A DNA stretch of 64,000 nucleotides, from assembly GCA_963556145.1 (NCBI GenBank), contig OY744469.1:186001-250000 (forward strand). Direction: 5' to 3'. A model generated the notes under the pieces. The model ran no database searches. It was not told where the DNA came from and was given only the letters and a program-made list of their open reading frames with translations. The translations under genes and the position numbers were made by a program. This stretch comes from Hygrocybe punicea (taxonomy: Eukaryota > Basidiomycota > Agaricomycetes > Agaricales > Hygrophoraceae). Shown one piece after another: positions 52,492 through 63,461 of the stretch (the stretch's first letter is position 1; every line of letters begins with the position of its first letter).

Positions 52492-55084
52492 CTACGGAAA
52501 TGTCTCGCCTTCTATGAACCGGCCCGCTACCTCATGTATCTTCTGAGCCAAACGCAGTGACCTTCCATGCCTCGGAAGAGATTCATACCACTTTCCAGCA
52601 GTCCGACATGGGGCCTTGTTCTGCTGGATGAGTTCGAGACGTTTCTGAAACCAGTCCTCGGCAGCGGGAGTCCAGTGGCCAACATTGAAAAGGCTCTTCT
52701 GCCAAGTGGAGTGCTTTGGCCACCAGGAAAGATGGGAGACCTGTTGGTTCGATCCTACATCACGTTGACTTAACGCATGGCTGACGAATCCAGAGAGGGT
52801 ACCCACCAGTATACACCCTATATACGCCACATATGAGGTCAAGCTCATCTTCACCGAGGTGATCGTCACAGAAAGTAGTGCCATCCGCAAAATGGAAGAC
52901 TTGCCCACGAGAGAAGGCTGCACTAGAGGGGCCAGTAAGAACCCGTCCAGGGCCAACGAATTCCATCGCGAGGCGCCAGACAATACCACCCTTGAGGATT
53001 GCTTCACGTGCATGTGGAGAACGTAGAAAATGGTCTCGAGCCGCTTCATAAGCGGCATAATCAGCAGCATCAGGCTGGTAGCCAACTGCACGCACACCGA
53101 GAGATATGGGGGGTGGTGGAGGGCCTGTCGATGGAGGTGGGTGTGAAAAGGCAGGGCAAGGATTGAGGGTATTGAAGGGGATTCCGCGTTCCGCAAGATA
53201 CCGAACAGCTTCTGTGATATCCCTACACGATCGGAGGCATTGCAGAGCGGTGACCGGACTATCTACTGTAAGCAGCCAATCAATATTCGCAGTAGCACTC
53301 GTGGACCCGACAAAATATATATTTTGATCTCTATTGTTCATCATCTCCCTCCGCTCAATTGTCAGATAATGTTCCTGTCGTTCACGCAATGGAAAAAGGC
53401 TCGACGAACTGAGATCCCATGGCATAGCTGATAACCCGTCCACTGGTCCATCGATCAGACGTGCGACGAAGTCGAAGATTGGGCCCTTGTATTTAGTAGC
53501 CACTTGAGGGTGAGGGTCCTGCAAAATATTAAGGGTCCGGTCCCATTCGGTATTTGATGGCGTAGGACCGTCAGCGTAGGCGGTGTCATCCCAATCGAAT
53601 CCAAAGCGATCATAAAGACGGCAGTCAAGGGTAGTCGTAAATTTAGGAGCAGCGGCATCCGTGTGGCGATCGCCGACACCATGAATGGACAGCACATCTC
53701 GCTGCCAGTGTTCCGCAGGAAGTGGACCCGCAGGTATTGTTTGGCTATTGATTTGATCAGCAGGTTGCCTCGCCTCACCTTCTTCCAAGGTGGGATCGTC
53801 ATATTCACTGTCGTAGTCGTCGTTACCGAATGGGTCTTCGTTGTCTGGCGCGTCGGGGTTAAATTCGGTACAGACGTCCCATTCCCTATCAAAGGCATTA
53901 TATCGCATATGTTCCGGCGGCTTTTCTTCCCACAGATCTTCTATCTCTCTGAAATTGACTCTCGTTCTGAGGCGAAAGCCATCCATTTCCAGCCAGCGGA
54001 AGACAGCAGCCCCTCTCTTCCCCGGTGCGCGAAAGCGTTCACCTTCCTTCTGACGAGCCAAGCGAGCGGCTGTTTCTTGTGCAGTCTCCATGGCAGCAAT
54101 TTTCTCGTGGCGTACTGCTTGTCGAACAAAGAATTCCTGCCAAGTTTCTCCAAGTTTCTGGCGAGAGCCTGGGTTTGGCTTAGGGAACTTCTTGGAGGAT
54201 GTTACATCAGTGGTAGGGCTAGGCGGTGGCGGAGACAACTGCTCCAACTGCCACTGCTGGCATGCAGCCTGGACTTGTGCATTATTGGGTAAGTAGTTTG
54301 CCACCTCGGGTTTGGGTGATACGCGTAGGGGCTTGTCGAGGGTGCTCCATATGAACCAGATAGGGATATCGACTCTGACGAGTCTTGGGATGTGTGCCAA
54401 CCATTTGCATTGATGCACGTCAATGACCACGCCTACTCTCGGAACGCTGTCGGTGAAGTCGGCGATCGGTGAATCCCGCAGTTGCTGGACCCACTCTGGG
54501 TGGACCTTGGTTTCGCTAGTGAGTATCTTCACCCAGTTGGGGTCGTCGCCATATGGGACATAGCTGGCTGTGAAAAATGAGATGGCCATCGAACACAGTC
54601 CCATCAACGGTATGAAAGCATCTCGGGACTTCATGGCACACTTTCGGGCTGAGTGTTCACGTGTATGAATGCGGAGGTAGCCGTATGTGTGAGGGACGGG
54701 GAAACATCTGTATTCAAGTGGAAAAAAGGCACCCGGGGCTTTTCCCAGTAATTCCCGAGCAACCACATAGAGAGAGGTTTCGAGATCGTGCCATTTTTCT
54801 CGGGTAGCAGCTGATAATTGGAACCCACCACGGACGCGTTCGATAGATAGCGACTTGTAATCACAGACTAGACGCTGTATTAATGGGTGATCCCATCGTA
54901 TCGAACGGGGCACAAATGGGAGCTGTGGAAGATCGTTGCGCGCCCAATTCGTTGTATAGGTCCACTCTGGCCCTGGATCATCACAGTCGAAATTGTGGTA
55001 ACTGGGGAAGGCAGCTAAGGGACCCGCATTTGGGGAGGTGATTACAAAGTTGTCGAGGATGAAGGTTTTGAAGGTCGACGGCAT
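52492..55084 (-). CDS. Passenger gene of the hAT element, 846 aa, unknown function
   Basis: Two exons (55084-52807 and 52754-52492) with a 52-bp GT-AG intron give 2541 nt. ATG starts MPSTFKTFILDNFVI. The N-terminal 230 residues look globular (WDHPLIQRLVCDYKSLSIER; VGVVIDVHQCKWLAHIPRLV). A coiled or charged middle follows (FFVRQAVRHEKIAAMETAQE), then an acidic linker. A Trp/Pro-rich C-terminus contains LSWWPKHSTWQKSLFNVGHW and AEDWFQKRLELI. It faces the transposase tail to tail, 121 bp between stops. I do not recognise a named family; the conserved-looking Trp pattern suggests a real protein, kept open within the element. Confidence 0.8.
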
Positions 55085-55159
55085 CTGACAGCAGTATTTG
55101 GGTTAATAGAATAGGTGCAAAAAAAAAGATACACACGGATAGGGATGCAAAGGAGCGGT

Positions 55160-55560
55160 GAAAGACGAAGTCAAAGAGCTCGCTGATACACTGTACGGGC
55201 CAACGAGAATAGATTGACCAATGGGAGCACCTGAGCCAAGGCCAATGGGAGCGTGGAGCTTGTTGATACTCAGTACAGGCGAACGAGAACGGCTAGAGCG
55301 ATGGGAGCACCCGAGCCAAGACACGCCTGGAGGCTGGAGCTCGCTTGTACTTTGTACAGGCGAGCGAGAATGGAACGAAGGAGTCTCGGAGGCCAAGAAG
55401 TTAGGGCAAGTCTGAGCCAAGACGAACAACGATGGAATGCAAGAGTCTCTGAGCCAAGAGGTTAGGGCACGTCTGAGCCAAGATAAAAGCTCGCTAGTAC
55501 TTTGTACAGGCGAACGATGAGTCGGGGAATGCTCACTTGTACTTTGTACGGGTGAGCAAT
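55160..55560. repeat. Subterminal repeats near the hAT right end
   Basis: At least five imperfect copies of a 30-bp phrase, GCTCGCTTGTACTTTGTACA followed by GGCGAACGAG, occur at about 55178, 55258, 55340, 55488 and 55532. GAGCCAAGA/GAGCCAAGG words are interspersed. Such arrays near transposon ends often bind transposase. Confidence 0.7.
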
Positions 55561-56391
55561 GAACAAAACAGTAAATACAAACAACGGATCTGGCCGACCT
55601 GGGTCACCTGACAAATTTCCTTTTTTGGACGGTTAGCCGCGGCTTAGCCGTTGCCACAACGGTCCGGTCCGGCTAACAACCCATATATGGGTTAACCGTT
55701 GTTAGCCGTAGCCGAGCCGAGCCGGACCGAGCCGTGGCAACACTAGTCTATAGCCCCCCCCGTTTCATCATTTCGAATTGTCGTAGCACGACCATATGGA
55801 CCTATACACTCTTTATATTAGGTTGTTAGGCAGGGCCTATAAAATACTTAGTTCTACGTAGGGTACGACAGAAAGGAGTAGACACCCCACAATCTATTCA
55901 CTATACCACTGTCTACTGTTTAGCGCTAAATCTCTCTCTCTCTCTTCGTGTGTCGCGACTGTCGATTCCGTCGACACTCTCGTCACATATTTTGACAGTA
56001 CTTCGGTGCTACCTCTAAAAGGACCAAACCTCCTCAATGCGGCTGGATCCCTGTCGGTCTGATCAACCGCCAATTGGACAGCTTGTTTGTTTCCAATTTT
56101 TGGGACTCAGCAAGGATATGGATAGAATAGTTAGTAGCCGTCTTCCAACTCAGGAGGTGGTGTCCCTGGGACTGGCACTCATCTTGTCAAATTTTTCTCA
56201 GATTCCATATGATTTTGAAAACAGCTGTAAAAACCAGTAAATTATATATATATCTAGGGGCTTATGGTTTTGAATAAGCACTGCCGTCTGAATAACAGAG
56301 TTTTTTGCGCCTACCCCGCATAGCTGCTGTAACGGAAGAGAATACGATTGAGAGAAACCCTCTGAACACACGAAACTCTTTTCCATCCAGT

Positions 56392-58066
56392 CTATATTCC
56401 TGTATCAATATTATGATACGCCGGTGGAGGCACGTCCTTCCCGCCATCTGCACCACCTGACACATCCACAACCGTAGAACGCGAGGACAGGGTTGTCTGT
56501 GAAAAGATAACGCTAGGTGCCGGCAGGGTGTCGGTTTGGGCTGATTAGAAGCAAGGATTAGTCGTCATCGGACAAGTAGACGATGAAATGTGTACATACA
56601 ACTCGCCATGGGTATAGCGGTGGCAGCAGGTGTCATATCGGTACTCCAGTGATAAGCGTACGGAGAAGAGTCAATCTCGTACCGTACTGCGATGGGGCTG
56701 ATGGCACGGCATCACAGTTAGATACAATTCACTGAAGTGGAGGGTGGCATAGTAAGTGCATACCGCCTGCGCTTGAAGTATAGAAAGTAGAAGGCCAGGA
56801 AGACAAATACTAGGAGAGCGACCGGTCCAACCTGGTGGGTCATTCCAGAGTCACAAAAAGGCCAGGAGCACGGTGAATGCTTACTGCAATTCCTGCGATT
56901 GCACCTGGCGAGAGTGACTGGTGCGAGGTGACGGTCACGCTGTTAGAGGTGGCGGTCACACTGTTAGAGGTGGCAGTAACACTGGGCGAGGTGATGGTCT
57001 GATTAGGCGAGCTACAACACAGTGAACAACGATCATGAAAAATATGACCATCCGCAGGACAAAAATGTGGCAGTGAGCTTACTCAATAGCATCCATCATC
57101 ATAACACTACGAAACGAAAAGCCAGGGGGAAGTATTGCCCCCGCACCGATATTCTCCACTTCGAAATTGTACGTCTGATCCCGGTCCATGCCGGCTTGCC
57201 AATACAAAACTTCAGTTTGGACCAGCCACCGCGAGCTGTCGTTGAACGGTTGGGTTGTTTGCTTGGCCACAGGAGGAGTAAGAGTTGTGTTGAAGATGTT
57301 GTGGTCGTAGTTCACGGTGCCGATGAGGAAGAACGCGCTTGTATTTTGCAGAGTGAGAGAGACCTTCGCGCCGTCTGTGAATGTCGCCATCGAGTTATTG
57401 CCGAAGTTTGTATCTGAGAAATAGGAGGTGAATTTAATGTTTTGCATTCTGATTCAAAGGTTTAAGCGAACCAATTTGCCAGTGGTCGTTATTGTCATAG
57501 GTGAAGAACGGATTTGGAGTCAAATACCCATTGCTGGAGATAACGACAGCAGTTTGCGTGGTATTGATAATCGTAGCACTGGACAAGGGATATATTTAGG
57601 GAGGTGGACCGATGGAAGAAATTAAAAAAGGCACTCACCCCTCATTGCCCACCCCAACAGTAAGCACCATGCCCATGAATGTCACTTCCTCGTTGGCATT
57701 ACCCACGGTGAGGACAGCCGTGTGATCTCCGTATTCCAGCCCCGTCGAAGACGCCAACAAGCCTTCAACGGAATCAGAAGCAATTTGCGCAGGGATGTCG
57801 TCGAGGGTATAAACGAAATTATTACTCGGTGAGGTACCATACAGGTATATTGCGGTCCCAAGCCAGTCTACCTGAAGCGTCGCTCCAGCGTGACTGGTAC
57901 GGTGGAAGCTGGTGCCACTGCCAAATGACTGGAGAGCCCAGGTAGAGTCGACAGTGTCGGTGTAAGACACGTTCCACCCTGATAAGATGGGGCCATCGCG
58001 GTAAGGCAAGTACTTAATCGTTGGGCATTGCGAAGAGAGAGAAAAGTTGAAGGGAGCGGGTGACAT
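56392..58066 (-). CDS. Single-pass membrane protein with extracellular domain, 434 aa
   Basis: Seven exons: 58066-57639, 57578-57472, 57413-57083, 57011-56885, 56831-56764, 56697-56603, 56540-56392; sum 1305 nt, all GT-AG. The first 290 residues look like a pair of beta-rich extracellular modules seen in basidiomycete surface proteins (GTSFHRTSHAGATLQVDWLG; TNFGNNSMATFTDGAKVSL) with several NxT/NxS sites. A Ser/Thr stalk with repeated SVTATSN precedes a membrane helix, VGPVALLVFVFLAFYFLYF, followed by KRR. The cytoplasmic tail carries PPPAYHNI, a PPxY motif that could bind WW-domain ubiquitin ligases. No clear signal peptide precedes the chosen ATG, so an upstream exon is possible. It lies 217 bp downstream of coronin, same strand. 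Confidence 0.8.
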
Positions 58067-58282
58067 ACCGACTGTTGCGGGTGGTTGTTCTTCAACGATC
58101 TTACATAACGACCTATGCGCTTTGAAGTCAATCCATGGGAGGGGTTACTAGGCGATGGCCGATGCAGTGGCCATCAGTAAGATATGCATCACGTGTCCTT
58201 GGGAATTATTTATTTTCGGCAACGAATTTCTCTTCCAAGCAAAACCCAATCATACAACTTGAAGTAAGATATCTTGACAAAT

Positions 58283-60210
58283 TCACCCTTTTAACAACGC
58301 CTGAACCGCCTTCTGTGCATTTGCTTTGATGCTCTCAACCTGAAGCTCAAGGTTTCTGATCTTCTCTCGGGCTTCACGAAGCTCGCTTGTAAGGCGAGCA
58401 TTCTCTTCTCGCAACGCTGCCGACGAGGTCTACAATAGAGAATAGTTCGTCCAGATTGGAGAGAAAAAATGAAACACTACGCACATCTCCACCACTGGAT
58501 TGCGAGCGAGACATGATCTTCGGCTCACTACTTGTAGGAACCGAGGTCGACTCAGACATTCCCACCACAGTAGGGGTAGCTGGCGCTTCGACAACCCCTG
58601 GGGTAGGCGCGCTAAAAGACTTGGTAAGAATATGCGGATGGGGGGGTGGTGCGCTCGGAGTAACAACGGGAACCGCCGCAGAGGTGAAAGGTGTCTGTGG
58701 CGCAGAGAAGGTCGATCCAGTATCAAGATTGACAAGTATTGGGGAGGCAGATTTTCCCGAGAAAAATTCGCCCGCGGTGAGGGCAGGTTCGGGAGACGGT
58801 GCAGCAGGAAAAATATCCGATTGGAAGGTATCAGCCTGCGCAGACATTATCAGGGTTGTAAATGGAGCAGGGATGACACATGTACCTTTCGTGGCACAAT
58901 GAAAGCAATGGGTTCAACAGAAGAACCATAAACTTTATAAGCACGCGCAATTTCACAGTCTGAAACGTTGAGGGCACGGCGAGGAAGGAAACACATCCCG
59001 CGTTGGGGCTCGGAGGATTTGTGCTCCGACAGAGGATGCAGTGAATCGGATTCGAACTCGTAATATCGAATGTTTCCGTCACTGTCAGTTCAAAAACCAT
59101 ATCAACAACAATAATCACGAAATGCACCCAAAATACACACCCCTTGCCGGCTGTAAGTCATTCATACCGTCAGTCACCACTAGGTCAACCCTGACAAAGA
59201 GGTCAAGGTGCATACCAAGAAACAATATGTTATTATCACTCCAGAAGGGCATGAGAACTCCAGAAGACTGATCCACAATGGTTGTCCTTAGATTACCCAG
59301 TCCACCAGTTTCCCAGATGGCGACTTGTCGGTCACTCATTTTGCTGAACCCTGTGGTGCAAATCCTGTCCAGATCTCCCATCCAGGCGACACGAGCCCCC
59401 TTGACACCTCCGTGACCGTCAGTGATTCTTACTGCCTCCCCACCGGCCCGAGGGTCGAAAAGGCGCAGCTTTCGGTCTCTACAAGTGGTGGCAAGAAGAG
59501 TGCCGGTGGGATTGAAAGCTATACTTTGGATAGCATCGCCATGACCGCCTAAAATGGACCTCGCATTCTCTGTCTTTGACAAATCCCATAGTTTCACGGT
59601 GTGCTCGCCTGAAGCGCTCGCAAGAACATGCGCTGCGGTTGGGTGAAAAAGGACTTGCCCAATTTTACGGGGTGATCCGTCGATGCGCTCCACTGGGTCA
59701 AAGTCCTGAGGTACCCAATGTTCTTGGCCCCATCCTTCAAATTGCGACGACTCCATTTTCCAGATCATGACCTTGCCATCTTCGCCGCCGGATGCGACGA
59801 CGGAGTCGTTGTGGGGAGACCAATCTGTGTCAAGTACAGATGCCGTGTGGCTGCGAGCCAAAGGAAGTGCATCTGGCAGTTTATACGGAAGGTTGGGGAT
59901 TGGACTGAAGGGAGAGGGCAATGGGAGGATCGCAAAAGCACCGCCTCCGGATGCATTCCAGTTAATGCTGATATATCGCTGTTGAAGGTGATTTAGAGAG
60001 GCTTGAGTAGATCGCCAGTGAGAAAATATTCACCCCGGATGCAGAAATAACGTTGGTGTCCCAAGCGCTGTTGGTAACCTTTACATTCTCTATTCCGTGT
60101 TCTTTTTTCGCGGACTGCGCAAAGACGTGGCTATGGGTTTGTGAGTGTTATGCCGAGAGGTCTTGCTGTTGCTCTCACCGATACTTGGATGCACGGACAA
60201 AGCGAGACAT
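58283..60210 (-). CDS. crn1: Coronin, 531 aa, seven exons
   Basis: Exons: 60210-60179, 60130-60034, 59978-59216, 59150-59141 (10-nt micro-exon), 59081-58886, 58835-58485, 58429-58283; total 1596 nt. The start MSRFVRASKYRHVF and ISINWNASGGGAFAIL are coronin hallmarks. A WD40 propeller follows (DTDWSPHNDSVVASGGEDG; VLASASGEHTVKLWD). Then come the extension (DTFQSDIFPAAPSPEPALTA, EFFSGKSASPILVNL), a Pro/Ser/Thr-rich linker and a C-terminal coiled coil (LREENARLTSELREAREKI) for oligomerisation. Coronins bind F-actin and regulate Arp2/3 and cofilin at cortical actin patches. The micro-exon supplies the AGK of FLAGKGDGNIRYYEF. No disruption is seen. Confidence 0.96.
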
Positions 60211-61441
60211 GACTGCCTCAAGCAGAATCTCGGGCTAATAGATCGTTGGTATGATTTGTTATCACCTGTTTGTTCGTGGATGATCGCAACCACTCAGCAG
60301 CACTTTCAAAGTTCTTCGAGAAGCGCAACCCCCAGCCCGCTGTAACGTCCCCACAGCTCCGTCACCGAAGGCACGACACCAACATTTTTACTAAATGAAA
60401 CCCCCATGGACAACAGCCTTGAACAGGGACATAATTCGGTCCTGCTATGAAAGCATTCAAGAAATGTGAATTACATGTAGTCTGAAGCGTAAGCTATTTT
60501 TTCTAGCGTCCCCAATTTTGCTGAGATCGCGATTCAGGAACTTCTTGCCAATAATGTAGGTGAGAACGGAATATTCATGAAGTGCCGGACATCGCTGTTT
60601 TATACTGCGAGCCGTCGACAACCGGGTGAGTGGTCAAGATCGGCGTAGGATGGTATCAAAATCACTAGGGGCATTCAATCAGTCTAATTTGCACTCGCCA
60701 TAGAGTCTGTTATATTTCGAAGCGTGCTGACGCCGGAAATGGTCGTGGAAGCACTGATACGGCGGCAATATCAGCGATCATGCTGGAGCCACTCGGGAAC
60801 GCGAATGGCATCGATATGCCTGCCCCGAGCAAGATGGAGTAGGAGAGCCGAGGATGGAACAGAATGTATACTTGAGGACTCACCCGGCGGTGGGTCTCTG
60901 AGAATATGAGTCTTCCAGGGCTGTATGACTATACGGGACGAGGAGTACCAGCTGTCGACTTCGCTGCTGCGGCTGGCGTATACATTCTATGTGGGCAAAC
61001 ATTCCTCCTGCAGCGGGGGGCAGGAAGAGGTGGAGAGGAACAGTAGAGACGCAGAAGTGGTATTTCTACACCCAGTTCCTTCTTTTGGGACCTCAACATG
61101 GTATTATGGTTGTCATGCAGCATCCGCACCAACCGAAACCCTAGGCAGGACCGTAAGTACTCAATGGCCTTGCAAGAATACGGGCCAATGCCAAAACACG
61201 CCTTCGGACAAGGCAATGGTCGGATGTTATCACCATGCCCTTCAATATTCATGAGAATATTTGGAATCGCACCTGTGATGTCTGGGAGTAGGAGGATGAT
61301 CTCATGCGCGACGAGCCCCCGACTTTGGCCGACGGCGATGTCCTCGTCAAACAGAGGAGTTTATTCAACTCGACATCGACACTGGTAAATTTCGTCGACG
61401 ACGGGCATTGGTCTCCTGAACAGGAGCTCCGAGAGGACACA
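60211..61441. other. Upstream of coronin; no supported gene
   Basis: About 1.2 kb. 61303-61440 (+) has an open stretch starting MRDEPPTLADGDVLVKQ that is cut by the element at 61442, possibly a gene remnant. Nothing else is recognisable. Coronin promoter elements should lie just above 60210, but no specific motif stands out. Confidence 0.35.
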
Positions 61442-62865
61442 AGGACCCCCGATTATCTCTACCAAGGCCAGATCACAAAAACTCGAATTTTGATTTTCAT
61501 GTCTGGATAAAAACTGGCTAATTTTGGCCGATTTTGTCCGGACTTTGATCTGGCCTGCCAATTTCAGTAATTTTTGTCCGGATTAGCGATCTAGCCTACT
61601 ATGAAGGTGGAATTTCATTTATGTTTCCATTTATGAGGAGCCAACATTGGGCTCTGATACTGAGTTCGAAAAAACTAGCTTACATAAGCTTCCTTTCCGA
61701 GCCAAAACAACAGATTCTCATGAAAAATAATCTGTAGCTCTCTCAGAAGTGATCCCAAAAATATGGTGCTTGAAGGGTGCAATACAGTGTTGATTAAATG
61801 CATTTGTACTTTTCAAATGCAAGGGATTTTAAATAATACAATATTTTAACATGAAGACTGTTTGTGCAGGCATAAGGCCACAGGGAAGAACATACCATTA
61901 TTGCATTGGGAGAGCTAACAGGTTAAGGTTGAATAGAAAAGGAAGACACCAGGAAATTTGCATAGTGTATCACAAAAATATAACTTCTTTTCATCCACTT
62001 TCTCACTAGATTATTTAATTTCTCTTTAGATACATTTGAGAATATTCTGGAAAAATTCTGAGAATAAGATGGCTTTGGAAGGTATTTTCTCCAATTTTCT
62101 TTAGTTATAGCATGGGATATTTATTTGGAAACACTACAACATGCCCCGCAGGGCAGATTTTTTTCGATTCCACTCTCCCAGCTTTCTGTAAATGCTTGCT
62201 ACTGTAAACAGTCTCTAGTCAATCCCTAACAAATAAACACCTACACATTGAATATAACTTATGTTGTTTGTGTTGATATGTTTATTTCTTTCCATTCAAA
62301 AATATTATTAATTTTTTATTCAATTGTCCACTGATACCGGTATCGGGCCCAACATTGTAACACACAATGTCCTGGTCCATGGGCCCTCCATTGCACCTTT
62401 CAATCCCTGTCCTCCTCGTTTCCCCCATTTCTGGAACTCTTTGATAGCTTTGGTGATCTTCTTGGATCCTTGGCATAGATCCATGAACAGCTTAGTGTTC
62501 TCCACCAAAAGCTTGATGTTACCTTTAGATAAGGATTTTACACCAGATTGGAAATTCAGTAGACAGGGGATTGAGAGTGAGGATTGAGATTAAGCATAAT
62601 GCTTCATTTGCATGTGAGCTGTGACATGTGACCTCCGGGATGGCTTGAAATTAATTATTAATCAATAAAATTTCTTGCAATGTCCCCCTGTTGTCCAGAT
62701 TTCTAACTGGCCTTGGGTAGATGGGGGGCCCATGTCTGGACTTTGGAACTGGCATTTTTGCTACCTGGAGCAGTTTTGTCTGGACTTTACCCTGGTATTT
62801 TGTGCTAAAACCTCAAAATTTGTCTGGATTTTGATCTGGCCTTGGTAGAGATAATCAGGGGTCCT
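61442..62865. mobile_element. Short TIR element, hAT-like, non-autonomous
   Basis: Left end AGGACCCCCGATTATCTC and right end GAGATAATCAGGGGTCCT are inverted, extending through CTACCAAGGCCAGATCA. Further copies of the phrase 'tctggactttgatctggcc' occur inside both ends. Flanks AGGACACA (61434) and AGAACACA (62866) match at seven of eight positions, consistent with an 8-bp TSD. The AT-rich interior has no transposase; an open stretch at about 62324-62587 is not recognisable. Confidence 0.78.
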
Positions 62866-63461
62866 AGAACACACTGGCCTCAGTAAGTGTGCTCCTGGTG
62901 GCTTGTTCATGACATTGTAACCAGTTACTGCTCTTAACTTCTAGGAGCAAGGTCTTGTCTTAAAACCATGTCGCATGCTGATCGTCTTACAACTCCTTAA
63001 AACAAAAAGTTAGTGTCCATCATACTTTACATCCAAGGTGGTGATGCTGACCATTATCAGTGTTTGCACACTCTCGGTTGGTACATAGGTTGTAGTACCC
63101 CATGTGGCAGATTTGACAAATGTTGGCGAAGCTGATTCAAAAATCAGCTTCCACCTTTGGGGAGATTTTCAATTTGTAACACTGAACAAGATCGCCCTGA
63201 CAAAAGGTGTGGAGGCTAGTGTATGACATTGACCTCAAATTTTTCTTTCAACACAAGATGGTTTGAAGGGACCTTTGCAGAATCACCACATCCAGAATGC
63301 TATTAGGTGCCTTCAAAATGTGCGGTGGGATGCACGCTCAGGGTCTATGTTGAACAGCTGGCAAAAGCCTGGCATACCCTCTGAGTTTGAATAGAAAATG
63401 TAGAATACAACTTGTTGTATTGATGTTTTATCACCAACTTGCATAGCTTGAGTATAACAAA
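62866..63461. other. No gene seen
   Basis: About 600 bp of unremarkable sequence between the TIR element and the edge ORF. Confidence 0.35.

Larger units (their letters stand above)
46418..55745 (+). mobile_element. 9.3-kb hAT transposon with passenger gene
   Basis: Ends are TAGTGTTGCCACGGCTCGG at 46418 and its complement ending at 55745. Perfect 8-bp TSDs GTCTATAG flank it (46410-46417, 55746-55753). Subterminal regions on both sides repeat GGCTAACGGTTA/GCCGAGCCGAGCC words (46418-46560, 55630-55745). It contains a transposase gene, a convergent 846-codon gene of unknown function and a BCS1-like AAA remnant. The perfect TSDs and unbroken transposase model suggest recent, possibly continuing activity. 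It is much longer than typical hAT elements of 3-5 kb. Confidence 0.95.

Noticed and set aside
59044..59064. GATTCGAACTCG phrase resembling a tRNA T-arm
   Set aside because: It lies in coronin exon 5 encoding the conserved YYEFESDS; no cloverleaf surrounds it.
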